A stretch of 17,124 nt of DNA from Eubacterium sp. UBA3279. GTDB taxonomy: Bacteria > Bacillota > Clostridia > Lachnospirales > Lachnospiraceae. This document shows, one piece after another, positions 1 to 5,840 of this stretch. The stretch's first letter is position 1; every line of letters begins with the position of its first letter. The stretch is from positions 1 through 17,124 of the forward strand of contig DETV01000050.1 of NCBI GenBank assembly GCA_002361775.1, written 5' to 3'. The notes beneath the pieces are model-generated. The model made no database searches and was not told the DNA's origin. It was given only the letters and a program-made list of their open reading frames with translations. Position numbers and translations under genes: made by a program.

Positions 1-77
1 GATGGGACTTGAACCCACACGAGCATACACCCACAAGATCCTTAGTCTTGCCTGTCTGCCAATTCCAGCACTCCCGC
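1..77 (-). tRNA. tRNA-Leu (anticodon AAG), 3' end beyond the window
   Basis: On the minus strand the sequence starts at 77 with the acceptor strand GCGGGAG. It continues with a leucine-type D arm (GGAATTGGCAGAC), then the anticodon stem CAAGA/TCTTG around the loop CTAAGGA, which gives anticodon AAG for CUU codons. A long variable arm, as in class II tRNAs, and the T arm with GGTTCAAGTCC follow. The 3' acceptor strand and the CCA position lie left of base 1. A near-consensus promoter lies directly upstream at 112-140. This is host DNA flanking the prophage. Confidence 0.93.
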
Positions 78-111
78 CTGTTTCTTTCGTTCTTTCCGAA
101 AGACAAGAATT

Positions 112-140
112 ATTATAGCATCAGGTTCTGTTAAAGTCAA
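112..140 (-). promoter_or_regulatory. Sigma-A promoter of the tRNA-Leu gene
   Basis: On the minus strand TTGACT (140-135) is followed by a 17-base spacer and TATAAT (117-112). This is almost a perfect housekeeping promoter. It fires toward the tRNA, whose 5' end at 77 is 35 bases past the -10 box. Confidence 0.88.
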
Positions 141-184
141 TACCTTTTTTATTTTTATTTTTTGAATTTTTCAAAAAATTCTCA

Positions 185-571
185 CTAATTCAATTCTGCA
201 ATCCTTGTCACTCCCACAAATATTTCCTGAATCTTATACCAGGTTTGATAATCCACTACCCCCGATTCCGGAAGGCCAAAAATTGACTGAAATTCTCTCA
301 CCGCTTCTTTTGTGGCTTCACCGTAAATCCCATCCGGAACCACAGAAGGAATGGCTGTATAAACCTCCCCAATAGTATTCAATTGTTCCTGAATCTGACG
401 GACTTTACTGCCACTGGAGCCAATATCCAAACTATAGCCAGGCCAGGAGATGGGAACACCGGAAATTTCCTCTGCATAATTAATATACATATTGTTGCCA
501 TAATAATTTCTTATAATTTCTATGGCGGTATAATTCTGATCTCCCAGATATTTACTTCCCCATTGCGACAT
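185..571 (-). pseudogene. 3' fragment of a host SpoIID-domain / peptidoglycan-binding protein gene, cut by the prophage
   Basis: The last 128 codons of a host gene remain. They begin with MSQWGSKYLG and continue through YTAIEIIRNYYGNNMYI. This matches the end of the SpoIID/LytB domain, whose families typically have G(M/L)SQWG, a glycine-containing linker and an ILxxYY motif. The C-terminal 80 residues are a peptidoglycan-binding domain type 1: SxGSKVRQIQEQLN, then VPDGIYGEATKEAVREFQ. Upstream of the W codon before MSQWG the frame runs into phage DNA (the endolysin gene read out of frame) and homology stops. The open frame reaching 757 is therefore spurious. The missing 5' part should lie beyond the other prophage end, right of this window. 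In the family, SpoIID-type proteins act on peptidoglycan during sporulation. Truncation is what I see; the identity is a family judgement. Confidence 0.8.
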
Positions 572-632
572 CCAAGTGGAAACAACATACAAGTATTTCT
601 TTCTTCCTATTATAATAAGATGATACAATATT
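560..632. other. Prophage-chromosome junction (attachment site region)
   Basis: Recognisable host coding sequence on the minus strand stops at about 571-575, inside the conserved SQWG segment of the SpoIID domain. The phage endolysin gene ends at 633. The crossover must lie in this short interval. The core cannot be delimited because the second junction is outside the window. Confidence 0.55.
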
Positions 633-1556
633 TTACCCCAGAGTACAAGGCTCTGGGGTGTTTTCTTGTACTCTTTGCAAATAGTCTTCTGAGATATATC
701 CCAGGTACTTTCCGGCGATTCGGATTTTATACCAGGCTCCTTCTTTCCCCAGAACATCCACCAGATTTCCCTTATTTAATTTCGGCCATTCAGGGATATT
801 TCCATATCCCATGCCGGGGCCTTTTCGGACATTGACGCTGTTGCCCGTACATTTTCCCACATATGGATAAGCTGTCGTATCGCCGTGACCATACACCACA
901 TTTCCATTCCAGTCAAAGACGGAATAGCCGGCCGGACAGGCTTTCTTTGCATTCTTCAGATTTTCATAAGCGCCGATCTGGCTGCCGGCATCTTCCCAGG
1001 TCTTCCGGATTCGGTACCAATGTTCTGTTGGTTTTGCCGGCGGAACTTCTGCGCCTCTTACCTTTGCTTTAAATTCCTCCCACGTCCATGTCCCCCTGTA
1101 ACGGTTATTGTGGACGTACGGCGCCGGGCAGGTCTTATTTACGATATCATAATGCCGGAGGACATTTTCTTCCGGGATTCCCAGTTTGTCCATAAGGTAT
1201 CGCACCAGCTCCACGCAAGCTTTCTGGGTCTCCTCTGTAAACCACCAGTCCGGTCCTGCTGCTCCCTCATCTCCATCACAATGGCAGCACATCTCGATTC
1301 CGATCGTGTTGCTGTTTCGGGCTTTTGGATGTTTTTGTGTATAATAACCGCCAGTACCCACCTGCCAGAGAATAGCGTCCAGATCTGCGGCCTGGTATGT
1401 AGTACCGTCCCAGTAGATGTAAAAATGCGCTCCATACCCACCTGCATCCACTTTATTGTTCTGGCCGTCCACTCCTAAGTAATGGATGGCAATATACTTT
1501 TTCTGATTTCCCCACTTTGGTACATGCGTATTATTGATTTTATTGATTATTTTCAT
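633..1556 (-). CDS. N-acetylmuramoyl-L-alanine amidase endolysin with C-terminal SH3-like domain
   Basis: This 307-aa protein has an Amidase_2/PGRP catalytic domain at roughly residues 1-165. The zinc ligands expected for the family are visible: H25 in IAIHYLG, H135 in LRHYDIV and C143 in NKTCPAP, with the acidic residue E88 in NTIGIEM. Family enzymes cleave the bond between MurNAc and L-alanine in peptidoglycan to lyse the host. Residues about 180-225 form a spacer with WYRIRKTW and SQIGAYENLKNAKKAC, common in clostridial phage lysins. Residues about 230-296 are a bacterial SH3-like wall-binding domain (SVNVRKGPG, then YLGYISEDYL). The start at 1556 overlaps the end of the antirepressor gene by 17 bases, so the two are translated as a unit. 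It has no signal peptide, consistent with release through the nearby holin. It is the last phage gene before the junction. Confidence 0.93.
   Translation of the reverse strand: MKIINKINNTHVPKWGNQKKYIAIHYLGVDGQNNKVDAGGYGAHFYIYWDGTTYQAADLDAILWQVGTGGYYTQKHPKARNSNTIGIEMCCHCDGDEGAAGPDWWFTEETQKACVELVRYLMDKLGIPEENVLRHYDIVNKTCPAPYVHNNRYRGTWTWEEFKAKVRGAEVPPAKPTEHWYRIRKTWEDAGSQIGAYENLKNAKKACPAGYSVFDWNGNVVYGHGDTTAYPYVGKCTGNSVNVRKGPGMGYGNIPEWPKLNKGNLVDVLGKEGAWYKIRIAGKYLGYISEDYLQRVQENTPEPCTLG
635..659. terminator. Strong hairpin at the prophage edge, possible terminator
   Basis: ACCCCAGAG (635-643) pairs with CTCTGGGGT (651-659) around a 7-base loop, a perfect 9-bp GC-rich stem. The T-rich flank (GTTTTCTTG, 660-668) lies on the plus-strand side, and the minus-strand flank is AAAATATTG. 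As an intrinsic terminator it would therefore work best on plus-strand transcription. For the endolysin mRNA it may act mainly as a 3' protecting structure. It overlaps the last codons of the endolysin gene. Confidence 0.5.
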
Positions 1557-2262
1557 TCTGCATACCTCCGAATAATTTCAGGATAAATTCTCTTCCCATT
1601 TGGGTTATTCTTCTGTGATAGATTACCTTTCCGGAGTCAAGTACTTCCTGTTTTATTTCTTCGTAACCCAAATTACTGTACTTGGAATACATAACCCACG
1701 TTCCGTTTACATGATACTGGATCTTCTTCTCTTCCAAGATTTTGTTTAACTGTGTTGCTGATTTAAGTCCCAGCTCCTTTGCGATCTCCGTAGCTGTATA
1801 GGTTTTATTTACGTGCATAAGGATTGCGTTTTTCTTTTCTGCCTTCACTCGGGCGGTACGCTCTTCTTTTAGTTTTGTCAGCAACTGAATGCCAAAATCC
1901 GGGTTGTTCATGATCTGGTCTATTACATTATCTGTTGCATAAATTCCATGTTTACGGATGGACGGAAGCACCTCTGATGTTACCCAATGTTTAAATCGTT
2001 TTGCTGTTTCCAGTTTGCTTCCGAAAATCAAAGCATAGAGACCAGATTCATTGATTATTGTTAAATCTTGTTTTCCTCCAAGGGTGTCGCATTTCGCTAC
2101 CCCCTTATCTTCATCTGCTACATGCTTGCTAAGCGCATCTCTGGTGTTAGAGTATCCAAGAACTTCCGCTACATCTTTTCCAGCAAACCAAGGCTCTCCA
2201 TCAATGACTACTGTTCTTATCTGTCCAAATTCCTCTGAGTTAAAAATCCGTAATTCTTCCAT
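1540..2262 (-). CDS. Phage antirepressor, BRO-N plus KilAC domains
   Basis: This 240-aa protein has an N-terminal BRO domain (about residues 1-105). Its signature stretches are GEPWFAGKDVAEVLGYSNTR, DLTIINESGLYALIFGSKL and FKHWVTSEVLPSIRKHG. The C-terminal KilAC DNA-binding domain (about 145-235) includes YTATEIAKELGLKSATQLN and ends with TQMGREFILKLF. Family members relieve CI-type repression and promote induction. The start at 2262 is preceded by AAGAAAGGAC. The gene lies at the far end of the late region, directly before the endolysin gene, rather than beside an early repressor. A hairpin terminator sits 17-48 bases before its start, so expression may depend on read-through or on an unrecognised promoter inside the preceding gene. 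Confidence 0.92.
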   Translation of the reverse strand: MEELRIFNSEEFGQIRTVVIDGEPWFAGKDVAEVLGYSNTRDALSKHVADEDKGVAKCDTLGGKQDLTIINESGLYALIFGSKLETAKRFKHWVTSEVLPSIRKHGIYATDNVIDQIMNNPDFGIQLLTKLKEERTARVKAEKKNAILMHVNKTYTATEIAKELGLKSATQLNKILEEKKIQYHVNGTWVMYSKYSNLGYEEIKQEVLDSGKVIYHRRITQMGREFILKLFGGMQNENNQ

Positions 2263-2278
2263 TTTTTCGTCCTTTCTT

Positions 2279-2310
2279 AAAAAATAAAAGAGAGCCTGTT
2301 TTTAAGCTCT
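2279..2310 (-). terminator. Intrinsic terminator after the DUF6275 gene
   Basis: On the minus strand AGAGCTT (2310-2304) pairs with AGGCTCT (2297-2291), including one G-U pair, around a 6-base loop. CTTTTATTTTTT follows. It begins at the stop codon of the DUF6275 gene and separates the holin-side genes from the antirepressor and endolysin genes. Confidence 0.7.
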
Positions 2311-2576
2311 TATAAATCAAATTTGACATTTTCCCACTTTTTGTAGGCATCCATGTACAGCTCATTTTTATTTCCGTTGTATGTAAGTTCGTAGTACATA
2401 CCGTCCGATACCGGCGTACTCAGCAAGGCTTTGTGGTTCTGTAGTGTCTTACAATACCACACTACAAAAACATCGTCTTTTGACAGGCCTTCCGCCCTAT
2501 CTGTTTTGTCCTTGTTGGAATTAAAATATCCCGCTACCTTTTCTCTGCAAATGTCTAAAAATTCTTTACTTCCCAT
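2310..2576 (-). CDS. DUF6275 family phage protein
   Basis: This small soluble protein has 88 aa with the start at 2576, chosen because GGAGG lies 6 bases upstream; an earlier in-frame ATG at 2591 has no such site. The body KDDVFVVWYCKTLQNHKALL, then SDGMYYELTYNG and YMDAYKKWENV, is characteristic of the DUF6275 family of Firmicute phages, which has no established function. Its start overlaps the end of the Tad2-like gene by 11 bases, so the two are probably translationally coupled. An intrinsic terminator follows directly. Family assignment is from memory of the conserved pattern. Confidence 0.82.
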   Translation of the reverse strand: MGSKEFLDICREKVAGYFNSNKDKTDRAEGLSKDDVFVVWYCKTLQNHKALLSTPVSDGMYYELTYNGNKNELYMDAYKKWENVKFDL

Positions 2577-3075
2577 GATTTTCCTCCGCAAACATCCAAT
2601 CTTCTGCTAGCATATCTGCCTGAGATGCCAGCCACCCTAACTGCACTCCGGAAGTGCCGATAAATGCAATCGCTTTGTTTCCGATTGCCTCGTGATCTGG
2701 ATTTACCACTTCGCCGTTCGGATTTACATAGCCGATTCCTGAAGCCAGCTCAATGTACTGATTTTTCCCGTTCCATCCTTTACGGGCAACTTTCATTCCC
2801 CGTTTTAAATATTTGATAGCTTCCCCGAAAGAAAAGGTTGCTACCCCTCCCAGAATCGGGCAGTTTCTTCCATCTGCATACATCCATTCGTCTGAAAGTG
2901 TATTTTGCAGTGTATATTCCACTCTCTGGGTTTCCCGGATATCTAAACACCGATTGTCTTTGGTGTACATGATAATCGTCTGTTTTTCTTCATTCCAACA
3001 CCAGTATCCTCCCCATGACGGAAGTTTCATTGGTATTCCTCGTTTCATTTCTTTTAAAGCCTGTTCAAATTTCAT
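2566..3075 (-). CDS. Tandem Tad2-like (DUF2829) protein, candidate Thoeris/CBASS anti-defence sponge
   Basis: This 169-aa protein appears to contain two copies of the DUF2829/Tad2 fold. The second (about residues 82-165) is clear: FSFGEAIKYLKRGMKVARKGWNG, QYIEL, then LGWLASQADMLAEDWMFAEE at the end. The first (about 1-68) is more divergent: KFEQALKEMKRGIPMKLPSWGG, then the closing LSDEWMYAD. Characterised Tad2 proteins bind cyclic ADP-ribose signals made by Thoeris TIR proteins, and some homologues also bind CBASS nucleotides. Whether this protein does so is inference. The start at 3075 is chosen for the AAAGGAGAC site just upstream; the frame is open back to 3117 but without such a site. It lies directly after the holin, behind two inverted repeats, in a pocket of accessory genes between holin and endolysin. 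Confidence 0.78.
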   Translation of the reverse strand: MKFEQALKEMKRGIPMKLPSWGGYWCWNEEKQTIIMYTKDNRCLDIRETQRVEYTLQNTLSDEWMYADGRNCPILGGVATFSFGEAIKYLKRGMKVARKGWNGKNQYIELASGIGYVNPNGEVVNPDHEAIGNKAIAFIGTSGVQLGWLASQADMLAEDWMFAEENHGK

Positions 3076-3087
3076 TTGTCTCCTTTC

Positions 3088-3103
3088 TGTGCGACGTCGC
3101 ACA
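3088..3103. repeat. Perfect 16-bp palindrome between holin and Tad2-like genes
   Basis: TGTGCGACGTCGCACA is a perfect palindrome 13 bases before the Tad2-like start codon, just upstream of its ribosome binding site. It could be an operator for a dimeric repressor or an RNA hairpin affecting translation. Nothing else in the sequence decides between these. Confidence 0.6.
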
Positions 3104-3104
3104 A

Positions 3105-3126
3105 AGAGGGCGATCACTCGCCCTCT
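3105..3126 (-). terminator. Hairpin at the holin stop codon, weak terminator or processing site
   Basis: AGAGGGCGA (3105-3113) pairs with TCGCCCTCT (3118-3126), a perfect 9-bp stem with a 4-base loop. The minus-strand 3' flank is TTTGTG, a short T stretch. It covers the holin stop codon and would end or pause transcripts before the Tad2-like gene. Confidence 0.5.
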
Positions 3127-3446
3127 GAATCCTTATATTTTACTCTGTCCCAGATTTCTTTTACCCTTTCCCAGCCGCCAGTAGATACCAAATATACAAT
3201 AAATGCAGCCAGAAAAGATGCGAAAATATAATACCAAGTAATCACAATCTTATAATATGTACATAAGCATATTACAGCCAGCGGACACAGGATCGCCGAT
3301 GTTACAAGCGCCACGATGCTTGTCGGTGTTTTTGCCAATCCCGGCATCTCTTTGATTACCTGCACTACAATAGATACCATAAATGCCAGTACCCCAATAA
3401 GCGCTAATCCATAAGTTACATACTGCATAATTTCATTCATATTCAT
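3114..3446 (-). CDS. Phage holin, three membrane segments
   Basis: This 110-aa protein has three hydrophobic segments at about residues 8-32, 42-63 and 66-90, followed by a charged C-terminal tail (WERVKEIWDRVKYKDSEGE). Size, topology and the segment VVQVIKEMPGLAKTPTSIVAL resemble the Hol44 / holin_5_2 group of clostridial phages. Holins form membrane lesions that let the endolysin reach the wall; the amidase endolysin is three genes downstream. The start at 3446 has TAGGAGG 7 bases upstream. The stop codon is inside a hairpin. Exact holin class is uncertain. Confidence 0.85.
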   Translation of the reverse strand: MNMNEIMQYVTYGLALIGVLAFMVSIVVQVIKEMPGLAKTPTSIVALVTSAILCPLAVICLCTYYKIVITWYYIFASFLAAFIVYLVSTGGWERVKEIWDRVKYKDSEGE

Positions 3447-3455
3447 GTTTTCCTC

Positions 3456-3746
3456 CTATTTGTCAATGATGCTTTCCAGTAATTCATCCCGGATTTTTTT
3501 CATGTTTTCGATACCGTTTCCGGTAATCTGGTGATTTAACATGGCCGCCAGACATTTTGACTGCTGTTTTTGCATTTCTTCCAAGGATTGCAGTCGTTTA
3601 TAGTCTTTTGTATTGTATTCCTCCAATTGTGCCACTCTCTTTGATAGCTTAAAGGCTGGCCGGATTACCTTTAAAATTATAGTTCCTGCCCCGCCTAAGA
3701 TACTTACTGCCCCACAGATACTTAACATTTGCTGTATAAATTCCAT
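3456..3746 (-). CDS. Small phage membrane protein with C-terminal coiled coil, lysis-cassette associated
   Basis: This 96-aa protein has one N-terminal membrane segment (about residues 7-28, SICGAVSILGGAGTIILKVI) and then a charged helix likely to form a coiled coil (KRVAQLEEYNTKDYKRLQSLEE). It ends with HQITGNGIENMKKIRDELLESI, a pattern seen in short proteins next to holins in Firmicute siphophages. A holin partner or accessory lysis protein is plausible by position and topology, but no specific function is established. The start at 3746 has AGGAGGC upstream; the stop lies 9 bases before the holin start. Confidence 0.75.
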   Translation of the reverse strand: MEFIQQMLSICGAVSILGGAGTIILKVIRPAFKLSKRVAQLEEYNTKDYKRLQSLEEMQKQQSKCLAAMLNHQITGNGIENMKKIRDELLESIIDK

Positions 3747-3755
3747 AGTGCCTCC

Positions 3756-4628
3756 TTATACCGCCTCAAAATATCTTCCTGGACACAGTTCAGGAAGATT
3801 GTTATGTAGTGCCTGTCCCGGATCCTCAATGCACTTTGCAATCAGTTCTCCCTCTTTGTAGTACTTATTAAGTTCTGGCTGCATGTTAACCTTCCACGGG
3901 ATTGGATCTTCCAATGTTCCGGCGTGTGCCTCATCAATTCTGGTGTACAGACTTTCTGTTCCCGGACCCGGGCGGTACTGTGCCTGGAAAGTAACATTAT
4001 CCTGTGCGGTCTTGTATAGATCTCCGCCGTCACAGAATTTATACCCTTTTTCTTTTGCTGTATATGATTTTTCCACCAGTTCATCAAAAGTCCGATAAAT
4101 CACTTTTGCTTTTAATGCCTCCTGATCTGGGAGTGCCTGTGCCTGGAATCTGGTTACCACCATGGCTGCCGCCTGCAGTTCAGATGTTGCTCCTCCTTGT
4201 TGCATATCTTCTTTGATTTTTTCAATCTCTCTCCCCTGCTCCGTAAGGTTATTTTCCTGTTCTGAGAGAGTCTGCGTATGTTTTTCGATTTCTTTTTTCT
4301 GAGATTCGATATTTTTTTTCTGCTCTTCAGCTTTTTTCTCCAGTTTTTTAAGCCGGGTATCGTTGTCTGCCTGCATCTGGCGCATCTCTACTTCCCAGAT
4401 TCCGCCGGTCTCTTCTTTGATGTATTTCAACTCTGTGTAGTTTTCATATGTTGCTTTTTCCCGGTAATTTTCCATCAAAGCCATTTGTGTCGTAGCAAAT
4501 TCATCACCAAACACTGCCTTGATCTCCTCTGCACTAATCAGGATCATCCTGATATGCATCACCCCGTCTGCTTCCGTCACAGACTGTACATTTACCTTTC
4601 GTCCGTCTGCAAAAATCAGTTCTTTCAT
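3756..4628 (-). CDS. Phage tail fibre-like protein: coiled coil plus C-terminal carbohydrate-binding-like region
   Basis: The first 60 residues of this 290-aa protein (MKELIFADGRKVNVQSVTEADGV) form a small domain seen at the start of clostridial tail-associated proteins. Residues about 85-150 are a long charged coiled coil (RLKKLEKKAEEQKKNIESQK and beyond), suggesting a trimeric stalk. The C-terminus (about 195-290) has aromatic clusters (YKFCDGGDLYKTAQDNVTF, then ELNKYYKEGELIAKCIEDPG) that resemble small carbohydrate-binding modules at phage fibre ends. A role in host-surface binding is inferred. The start ATG overlaps the stop of the preceding 52-aa gene (ATGA), so the two are coupled. It sits between the Ig-like tail protein and the lysis genes, which fits a structural gene at the end of the tail module. 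Confidence 0.7.
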   Translation of the reverse strand: MKELIFADGRKVNVQSVTEADGVMHIRMILISAEEIKAVFGDEFATTQMALMENYREKATYENYTELKYIKEETGGIWEVEMRQMQADNDTRLKKLEKKAEEQKKNIESQKKEIEKHTQTLSEQENNLTEQGREIEKIKEDMQQGGATSELQAAAMVVTRFQAQALPDQEALKAKVIYRTFDELVEKSYTAKEKGYKFCDGGDLYKTAQDNVTFQAQYRPGPGTESLYTRIDEAHAGTLEDPIPWKVNMQPELNKYYKEGELIAKCIEDPGQALHNNLPELCPGRYFEAV

Positions 4629-4783
4629 TCTGTTTTTTCCTCCTTTGCTGCATACCGGTAAGGATAACGGTATGCGTACCGTTTTGCCCCTTCGTTTGTT
4701 TCATGGACAATGATCGTAATATTTACGGGTTTTCCCGCCTCTACAGGATTTGGCTCTATAATAATATCGTCTACATATAGCAT
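4625..4783 (-). CDS. 52-aa phage protein with NPVEAG and YRYPYRY motifs
   Basis: This gene is short but well supported: AAAGGAGG ends 6 bases before the ATG at 4783, and the stop overlaps the next start as ATGA. The protein begins MLYVDDIIIEPNPVEAGKPV and ends with KRYAYRYPYRYAAKEEKTE. The first half closely resembles the C-terminus of the Ig-like protein encoded just upstream (NPVEAGMPFTITVEATD). The second half shares YAYRYPYRY with the distal tail protein encoded at 10465-11271, and the match extends to the DNA. It may be a separated piece of a tail protein or an adaptor. Function is unknown. Confidence 0.8.
   Translation of the reverse strand: MLYVDDIIIEPNPVEAGKPVNITIIVHETNEGAKRYAYRYPYRYAAKEEKTE
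4652..4678. repeat. 27-bp segment matching 10813-10839 in the distal tail gene
   Basis: The two segments agree at 24 of 27 positions by hand alignment, with 17 identical bases in a row (CGGTAAGGATAACGGTA). Both encode AYRYPYRY on the minus strand. They are in the same orientation, 6.1 kb apart. Confidence 0.75.
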
Positions 4784-4794
4784 GGCGCCCTCCT

Positions 4795-5679
4795 TTAATC
4801 CGTAGCCTCCACAGTGATTGTAAATGGCATCCCTGCCTCTACTGGATTTTTATCAAGATTGACACTTAATACTACTGGTGCATCCGCATCATATATTACC
4901 GTCCGCGTTACCATGGATGTTTTACCAGCCTTGTCTGTAGCTTTTACAATCAGCGTATTGGTCCCCTCTGTCCATGTAACCTCTTTTGTAAAGGCTCCAC
5001 TGGACTGTACCGTGACAACTCCTAAATCCTCGCCGTTTAAAGTCATCGTGATTACCACCGGAGCGCTTGTGGAGTCATTGGTGTTTCCCGATACCGTGTA
5101 GCTTTGCTTATTTGTTATAAGTGTTTCCGGCGGAGCAGCTATATTGAGGGTTGGTGGTACTGTATCAACCGTAAAGGATACCGTTTTTTGCACTGCAGCA
5201 TTTCCGTCAAAGTCCTGTGCGTTTATTTTTATAGAGTGACTTCCGTCGTTTAATGTTAGCGTATGCGTACACTTGTACCCTCCTGATACCGTCGTTTTTG
5301 TAGGTGTTATAGCATTTTGGGTATCTATCTGTAATTTGATTGTATCCGGATTCACCCCTGCCCCATCATCCGTCACCGTGAATTCGATTGTGACACTCTG
5401 ATTCGTCAGGTATGCTCCTGCTCCCGGCTTCGCAACATTTATTACTGGTGCTTTCTTTTCTTTTACCCTTAATTTCATGGCTGCGCCAAATGTAGGGTGA
5501 TTTTGGTCAATTACCGTTACATTCCCTGCTTGATCTGTAATCCTTAATACCATTGCATACACGTGTCCAGGCTGGTTATAACTGGATCTTCCTGGCGCCA
5601 TGATTTGTTTTGTCTTGGTATCTATCGGAATATCATGATTTTGTCCGTCCAGGGTGAGTTTCATATCTTTTAAAGCCAT
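4795..5679 (-). CDS. Phage tail protein with bacterial Ig-like domains
   Basis: The 294-aa product is mostly beta-sandwich sequence. After an N-terminal region (about 1-75: LTLDGQNHDIPIDTKTKQ) come two Ig-like or glucodextranase-B-like repeats. One is at about 78-170 (APVINVAKPGAGAYLTNQSV, closing with VSFTVDTVPP). The other is at about 172-265 (PPTLNIAAPPETLITNKQSY, closing with TRTVIYDADAPVV). The last 20 residues start a further unit (NPVEAGMPFTITVEATD) that stops early. Such repeats are common in phage tail and baseplate proteins and often bind surface carbohydrates weakly. The start at 5679 has a purine-rich AAGGAAGGGGAAAG leader. It lies beyond the invertible array and a terminator, so it may need its own promoter or antitermination. 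Confidence 0.8.
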   Translation of the reverse strand: MALKDMKLTLDGQNHDIPIDTKTKQIMAPGRSSYNQPGHVYAMVLRITDQAGNVTVIDQNHPTFGAAMKLRVKEKKAPVINVAKPGAGAYLTNQSVTIEFTVTDDGAGVNPDTIKLQIDTQNAITPTKTTVSGGYKCTHTLTLNDGSHSIKINAQDFDGNAAVQKTVSFTVDTVPPTLNIAAPPETLITNKQSYTVSGNTNDSTSAPVVITMTLNGEDLGVVTVQSSGAFTKEVTWTEGTNTLIVKATDKAGKTSMVTRTVIYDADAPVVLSVNLDKNPVEAGMPFTITVEATD

Positions 5680-5706
5680 CTTTCCCCTTCCTTTCTTCTG
5701 TTTTTT

Positions 5707-5745
5707 TCAATTACTTTTTAATGGTCTTGCTCTTATTTCCCTCAC
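5707..5745 (-). CDS. Possible 12-codon leader peptide or gene remnant
   Basis: A GTG codon at 5745 is preceded at 7 bases by a strong GGGAGG site and followed by REIRARPLKSN and a TGA stop. The stop lies 27 bases before the start of the Ig-like gene. The Shine-Dalgarno match is better than many in this window. The product is short and arginine-rich. It could be a translated leader, or the surviving start of a gene deleted by rearrangement next to the array. Confidence 0.35.
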   Translation of the reverse strand: MREIRARPLKSN

Positions 5746-5770
5746 GTTTATACCTCCCAATAAAACACAT

Positions 5771-5796
5771 AATAAAAAGCAGCCTTCCGGCTGCCC
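5771..5796 (-). terminator. Intrinsic terminator at the distal edge of the invertible array
   Basis: On the minus strand GCAGCC (5794-5789) pairs with GGCTGC (5784-5779) around a GGAA loop, followed by TTTTTATT. It sits 29 bases outside the outermost crossover core and stops leftward transcription leaving the array, in any arrangement of the array. Confidence 0.85.
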
Positions 5797-5824
5797 TTTA
5801 GCATATATTCTATTTTCGTTCATA

Positions 5825-5840
5825 AAACTCCGCTATGAAA
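5825..5840 (+). repeat. Crossover core 1
   Basis: AAACTCCGCTATGAAA in plus orientation, the outermost core. Its ATG is the first codon of tip A. TTCATA just upstream (5819-5824) mirrors TATGAA at its right end, giving a partial dyad around the centre. Confidence 0.9.

Noticed and set aside
155..184. Terminator for the host gene fragment in the AT-rich stretch
   Set aside because: GAATTTTT and AAAAATTC can pair, but the stem is almost pure A/T with a very small loop and no T tail on the minus strand, so I do not call it.
185..757. The 190-codon frame as an intact gene
   Set aside because: Its first 60 codons are the endolysin gene in another frame plus junction DNA, with no ribosome binding site. 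Only the part from 571 down resembles a protein family.
885..1478. Long plus-strand frame over the endolysin gene (and a similar one at 383-835)
   Set aside because: Antisense shadows of the amidase and the junction, with low-complexity cysteine- and leucine-rich products, no ribosome binding sites and no family resemblance.
4278..4661. Plus-strand frame rich in F and L, resembling a membrane protein
   Set aside because: It is the complement of the coiled-coil (K/E-rich) codons of the fibre-like gene, which always gives F/L-rich antisense. It has no start signal.
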